Positions 5,982 to 7,228 of a stretch of DNA of 7,228 nucleotides are shown in pieces. The DNA comes from Acidobacteriota bacterium (lineage in GTDB: Bacteria > Acidobacteriota > Vicinamibacteria > Vicinamibacterales > Fen-181). Within the stretch, counting starts at the first letter, position 1. Every line of letters begins with the position of its first letter. The position numbers and the translations under genes were made by a program. The notes beneath the pieces were generated by a model, which worked only from the letters and a program-made list of their open reading frames with translations, did not search any database and was not told where the DNA came from. Location: contig PMKG01000250.1 of assembly GCA_003157675.1 (NCBI GenBank), positions 1,766-8,993 on the forward strand, read 5' to 3'.

Positions 5982-7046
5982 TCACGAGTGGTGCCAGCCG
6001 CCCTGCTGCAGCAAGCGCGTCACCGCGCGGCCGGCGCTGTCGACAATGGAAATGGCGCGCGAGTACTTCATCCGCGTCGGGCCGATCACGCCGATCGCGC
6101 CGAGCCGGTCGCCGTCGGTGAAGGTGGAGGCGACCAGACTCACCTCGCGCAGGTCGGGGGCCGAGTGCTCGGTGCCGATGATGATCGTCAGCCCCGGTCC
6201 CTCCATGTACTCGGTCAGGAGGCGCACCAGGCGGTGCTTCTCCTCGATCATCTTGAGCAGCGTCCGCAGCGTGCCGAGCGACACCCGGCCGCCCTCGTCG
6301 TTCTCCTCGACGAGCGACGCGGCCCCCTCGATGAACAGCACCTGGGGTTCGTCCAGGTCGGCGAAGGTCGACGTGGCGAGGCGCAGCGCGCGGGAGAGCA
6401 GGGTGTCGTAGAGCGTCCGCTCCTCGGCCACGCGGGCGGCGACGACGGCACGCACCTCGCCGAGCGGCAGGCCCGAGAACTCCTCGTTGAGGTAATTGGC
6501 CGCCTGGTACAAGTCGGACGTCTCGAGCGGCTCGCCGATGTCGACGACCTTGTTCGACACCTGGCCGCCCTGCATCACCACGACCACCAGCAGCTTCGTG
6601 CCCGAGATCGGCACGAAGTCGATCCGCTGGAACGACGCGTCCTCGCCCTGCGGCGGCACCGCGAACCCCACGTGGTGCGACGCCTCCGACAGCATGTGCG
6701 ACACGGTGGTCAGCGCGTCGCCCATCAGCGCCGGGCTCGGCGCGTGCGCCAGCAGCTGCGCCTCGAGGCCGGGCGCGCGAGCCGGCCGCTTCATCTCGAG
6801 CAGCATGTCGACGTAGCACCGGTAGCCGAGATCGGTCGGCACGCGGCCGGCCGACGTGTGCGGCTGATAGACGTAGCCCTGCTCCTCGAGCGCCGCCAGC
6901 ACGTTGCGGACGGTGGCCGACGAGAGGCCGAAGCCACCGAGCCTGGCCAGCCTGGCGGACGCCACCGGCTCGCCCGTTTCGACGTATTCGCCGACCAGGG
7001 CCGCCAGGATGCGCCGCGAGCGATCGGAAAGCCGTGAGATGACCAT
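5982..7046 (-). CDS. hrcA: Heat-inducible transcription repressor HrcA
   Basis: HrcA is the heat-sensitive dimeric repressor that binds CIRCE operators in front of chaperone operons and, in studied species, depends on GroEL for activity. The 354 residues match the family: an N-terminal winged helix with LSSATVRNVLAALEEQGYV (41-59) followed by the hallmark QPHTSAGRVPTDLGYRCYVD (61-80), then the GAF-like dimerisation core, with ADLDEPQVLFIEGAASL and GLTIIIGTEHS as recognisable blocks, and a conserved C-terminus with IGVIGPTRMKYSRAISIVD. The ATG at 7046 has a GAGAGG ribosome site 8 nt upstream. It is the first gene of the hrcA-grpE-dnaJ-prmA operon and sits just behind a CIRCE and a TATAAT -10, so autoregulation is very likely. 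Confidence -1.
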   Translation of the reverse strand: MVISRLSDRSRRILAALVGEYVETGEPVASARLARLGGFGLSSATVRNVLAALEEQGYVYQPHTSAGRVPTDLGYRCYVDMLLEMKRPARAPGLEAQLLAHAPSPALMGDALTTVSHMLSEASHHVGFAVPPQGEDASFQRIDFVPISGTKLLVVVVMQGGQVSNKVVDIGEPLETSDLYQAANYLNEEFSGLPLGEVRAVVAARVAEERTLYDTLLSRALRLATSTFADLDEPQVLFIEGAASLVEENDEGGRVSLGTLRTLLKMIEEKHRLVRLLTEYMEGPGLTIIIGTEHSAPDLREVSLVASTFTDGDRLGAIGVIGPTRMKYSRAISIVDSAGRAVTRLLQQGGWHHS

Positions 7047-7054
7047 GAGCGCCG

Positions 7055-7060
7055 CCTCTC
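7055..7060 (-). promoter_or_regulatory. Ribosome binding site of hrcA
   Basis: The minus strand reads GAGAGG, 8 nt before the ATG at 7046 and 6 bp downstream of the CIRCE. It supports the chosen start; a bound HrcA dimer would sit just upstream of it. Confidence -1.
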
Positions 7061-7066
7061 GCGCCT

Positions 7067-7093
7067 TTAGCAGTCGGCCGCTGAGAGTGCTAA
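7067..7093. promoter_or_regulatory. CIRCE operator (HrcA binding site)
   Basis: Read on the minus strand, the arms are TTAGCACTC (7093-7085, perfect consensus) and GACTGCTAA (7075-7067, one mismatch to GAGTGCTAA), separated by exactly 9 bp. This is the canonical CIRCE layout. It begins 5 bp downstream of the -10 hexamer and covers the expected transcription start, so HrcA binding should block initiation. It would control the whole hrcA-grpE-dnaJ-prmA unit. Confidence -1.
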
Positions 7094-7098
7094 CTGCT

Positions 7099-7104
7099 AT
7101 TATA
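7099..7104 (-). promoter_or_regulatory. Predicted -10 box of the hrcA operon promoter
   Basis: The minus strand reads TATAAT, a perfect sigma-70-type -10 box, placed 5 bp before the CIRCE; the transcription start is expected near 7091-7093. At a 17-bp spacing the -35 position reads GTGGTG, a poor match to TTGACA. The -10 is convincing by sequence and context; the -35 is not identified. Confidence -1.
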
Positions 7105-7132
7105 CACGATCAGCGGGCACCCACCACCTAAG

Positions 7133-7151
7133 CGCAAGACTCGCAAGGACT
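7133..7151. repeat. Imperfect short tandem repeat upstream of the hrcA promoter
   Basis: CGCAAGACT (7133-7141) is followed directly by CGCAAGGACT (7142-7151), differing by one inserted G. The second copy runs into the left arm of the larger inverted repeat. Significance is unknown. Confidence -1.
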
Positions 7152-7198
7152 AGCGAGGCGGGCTTCGGACCGCCGAGGATGCCCGCCTCGCTAGTCCT
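7146..7198. repeat. Perfect 18-bp inverted repeat (large hairpin) upstream of hrcA
   Basis: AGGACTAGCGAGGCGGGC (7146-7163) is exactly complementary in reverse to 7181-7198, with a 17-nt loop. The loop can itself form TCGG/CCGA around an ACCG tetraloop. No T-run follows on either strand, so it is not a standard intrinsic terminator, although it could still end transcription entering from the upstream neighbour. It lies 42 bp upstream of the hrcA -10. Other readings are a dispersed palindromic repeat or MITE-like element, or a regulator site. The remaining bases, 7199-7228, contain nothing I can call. Confidence -1.
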
Positions 7199-7228
7199 GG
7201 AGATGCTGTTGGCTGGCCCCGCGCGTGC

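Noticed and set aside
5964..7037. Plus-strand open frame of 357 codons opposite hrcA
   Set aside because: Antisense to a full-length HrcA with all signatures; the translation is His/Arg-rich and family-less.
7146..7198. Intrinsic (Rho-independent) terminator
   Set aside because: The stem is strong, but neither strand has a T-run after it and the loop is 17 nt, unlike a standard terminator.
7203..7228. Possible plus-strand gene start (ATG at 7203, GGAG just upstream)
   Set aside because: The GGAG directly abuts the ATG, which is too close for a ribosome site, and only eight codons are visible before the window ends.
7102..7228. Minus-strand frame open from the window edge to a stop inside the hrcA -10 box, as if the tail of an upstream gene
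   Set aside because: It reads through the perfect inverted repeat and gives a sequence with no recognisable family end; the other two frames stop within the repeat. Not enough sequence to support a gene.

Overview
This is a GC-rich bacterial chromosomal segment, densely packed with housekeeping genes. It shows strong G/C preference at codon third positions, which leaves long antisense open frames with no support. The gene mix (HrcA/CIRCE heat-shock control, cytoplasmic Hanks-type kinase with a zinc ribbon, PilT, class IV BCAT) suggests a Gram-negative, non-Firmicute lineage. My best guess is Acidobacteriota, possibly Vicinamibacteria-like. That is an inference from gene style and order, not something the sequence proves. 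I see no prophage, transposase, CRISPR array, tRNA or rRNA.

Right part (about 3353-7228, minus strand, read right to left): a heat-shock/translation operon hrcA-grpE-dnaJ-prmA. It is preceded by a TATAAT -10 box and a near-perfect CIRCE operator (7067-7093), so HrcA probably represses its own operon. hrcA and grpE are 4 bp apart, grpE and dnaJ overlap by 4 bp (GTGA), and dnaJ and prmA are separated by 37 bp. dnaK, which usually sits between grpE and dnaJ, is absent. Upstream of the promoter lies a perfect 18-bp inverted repeat (7146-7198) of unknown role.

Middle (2531-3390): rsmE (16S rRNA m3U1498 methyltransferase) is on the plus strand. It converges on prmA with a 38-bp tail-to-tail coding overlap. 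In Firmicutes rsmE usually follows prmA on the same strand, so here it appears inverted. The 110-bp gap between rsmE and the divergent kinase gene carries two -10-like hexamers, each exactly 8 nt before its start codon. Both genes are therefore predicted to produce leaderless or nearly leaderless mRNAs.

Left part (1-2530, minus strand): a Ser/Thr protein kinase with a C-terminal zinc ribbon, then ilvE (branched-chain aminotransferase), then the first 165 codons of pilT (type IV pilus retraction ATPase), which runs off the left edge. Gaps of 70 and 49 bp make a three-gene transcription unit plausible.

No wholly new system is evident. The items most worth a second look are the twin leaderless promoters, the convergent gene overlap, the dnaK-less chaperone operon with inverted rsmE, the perfect hairpin beside the CIRCE promoter, several substitutions at normally conserved RsmE positions, and the zinc-ribbon kinase beside pilT.
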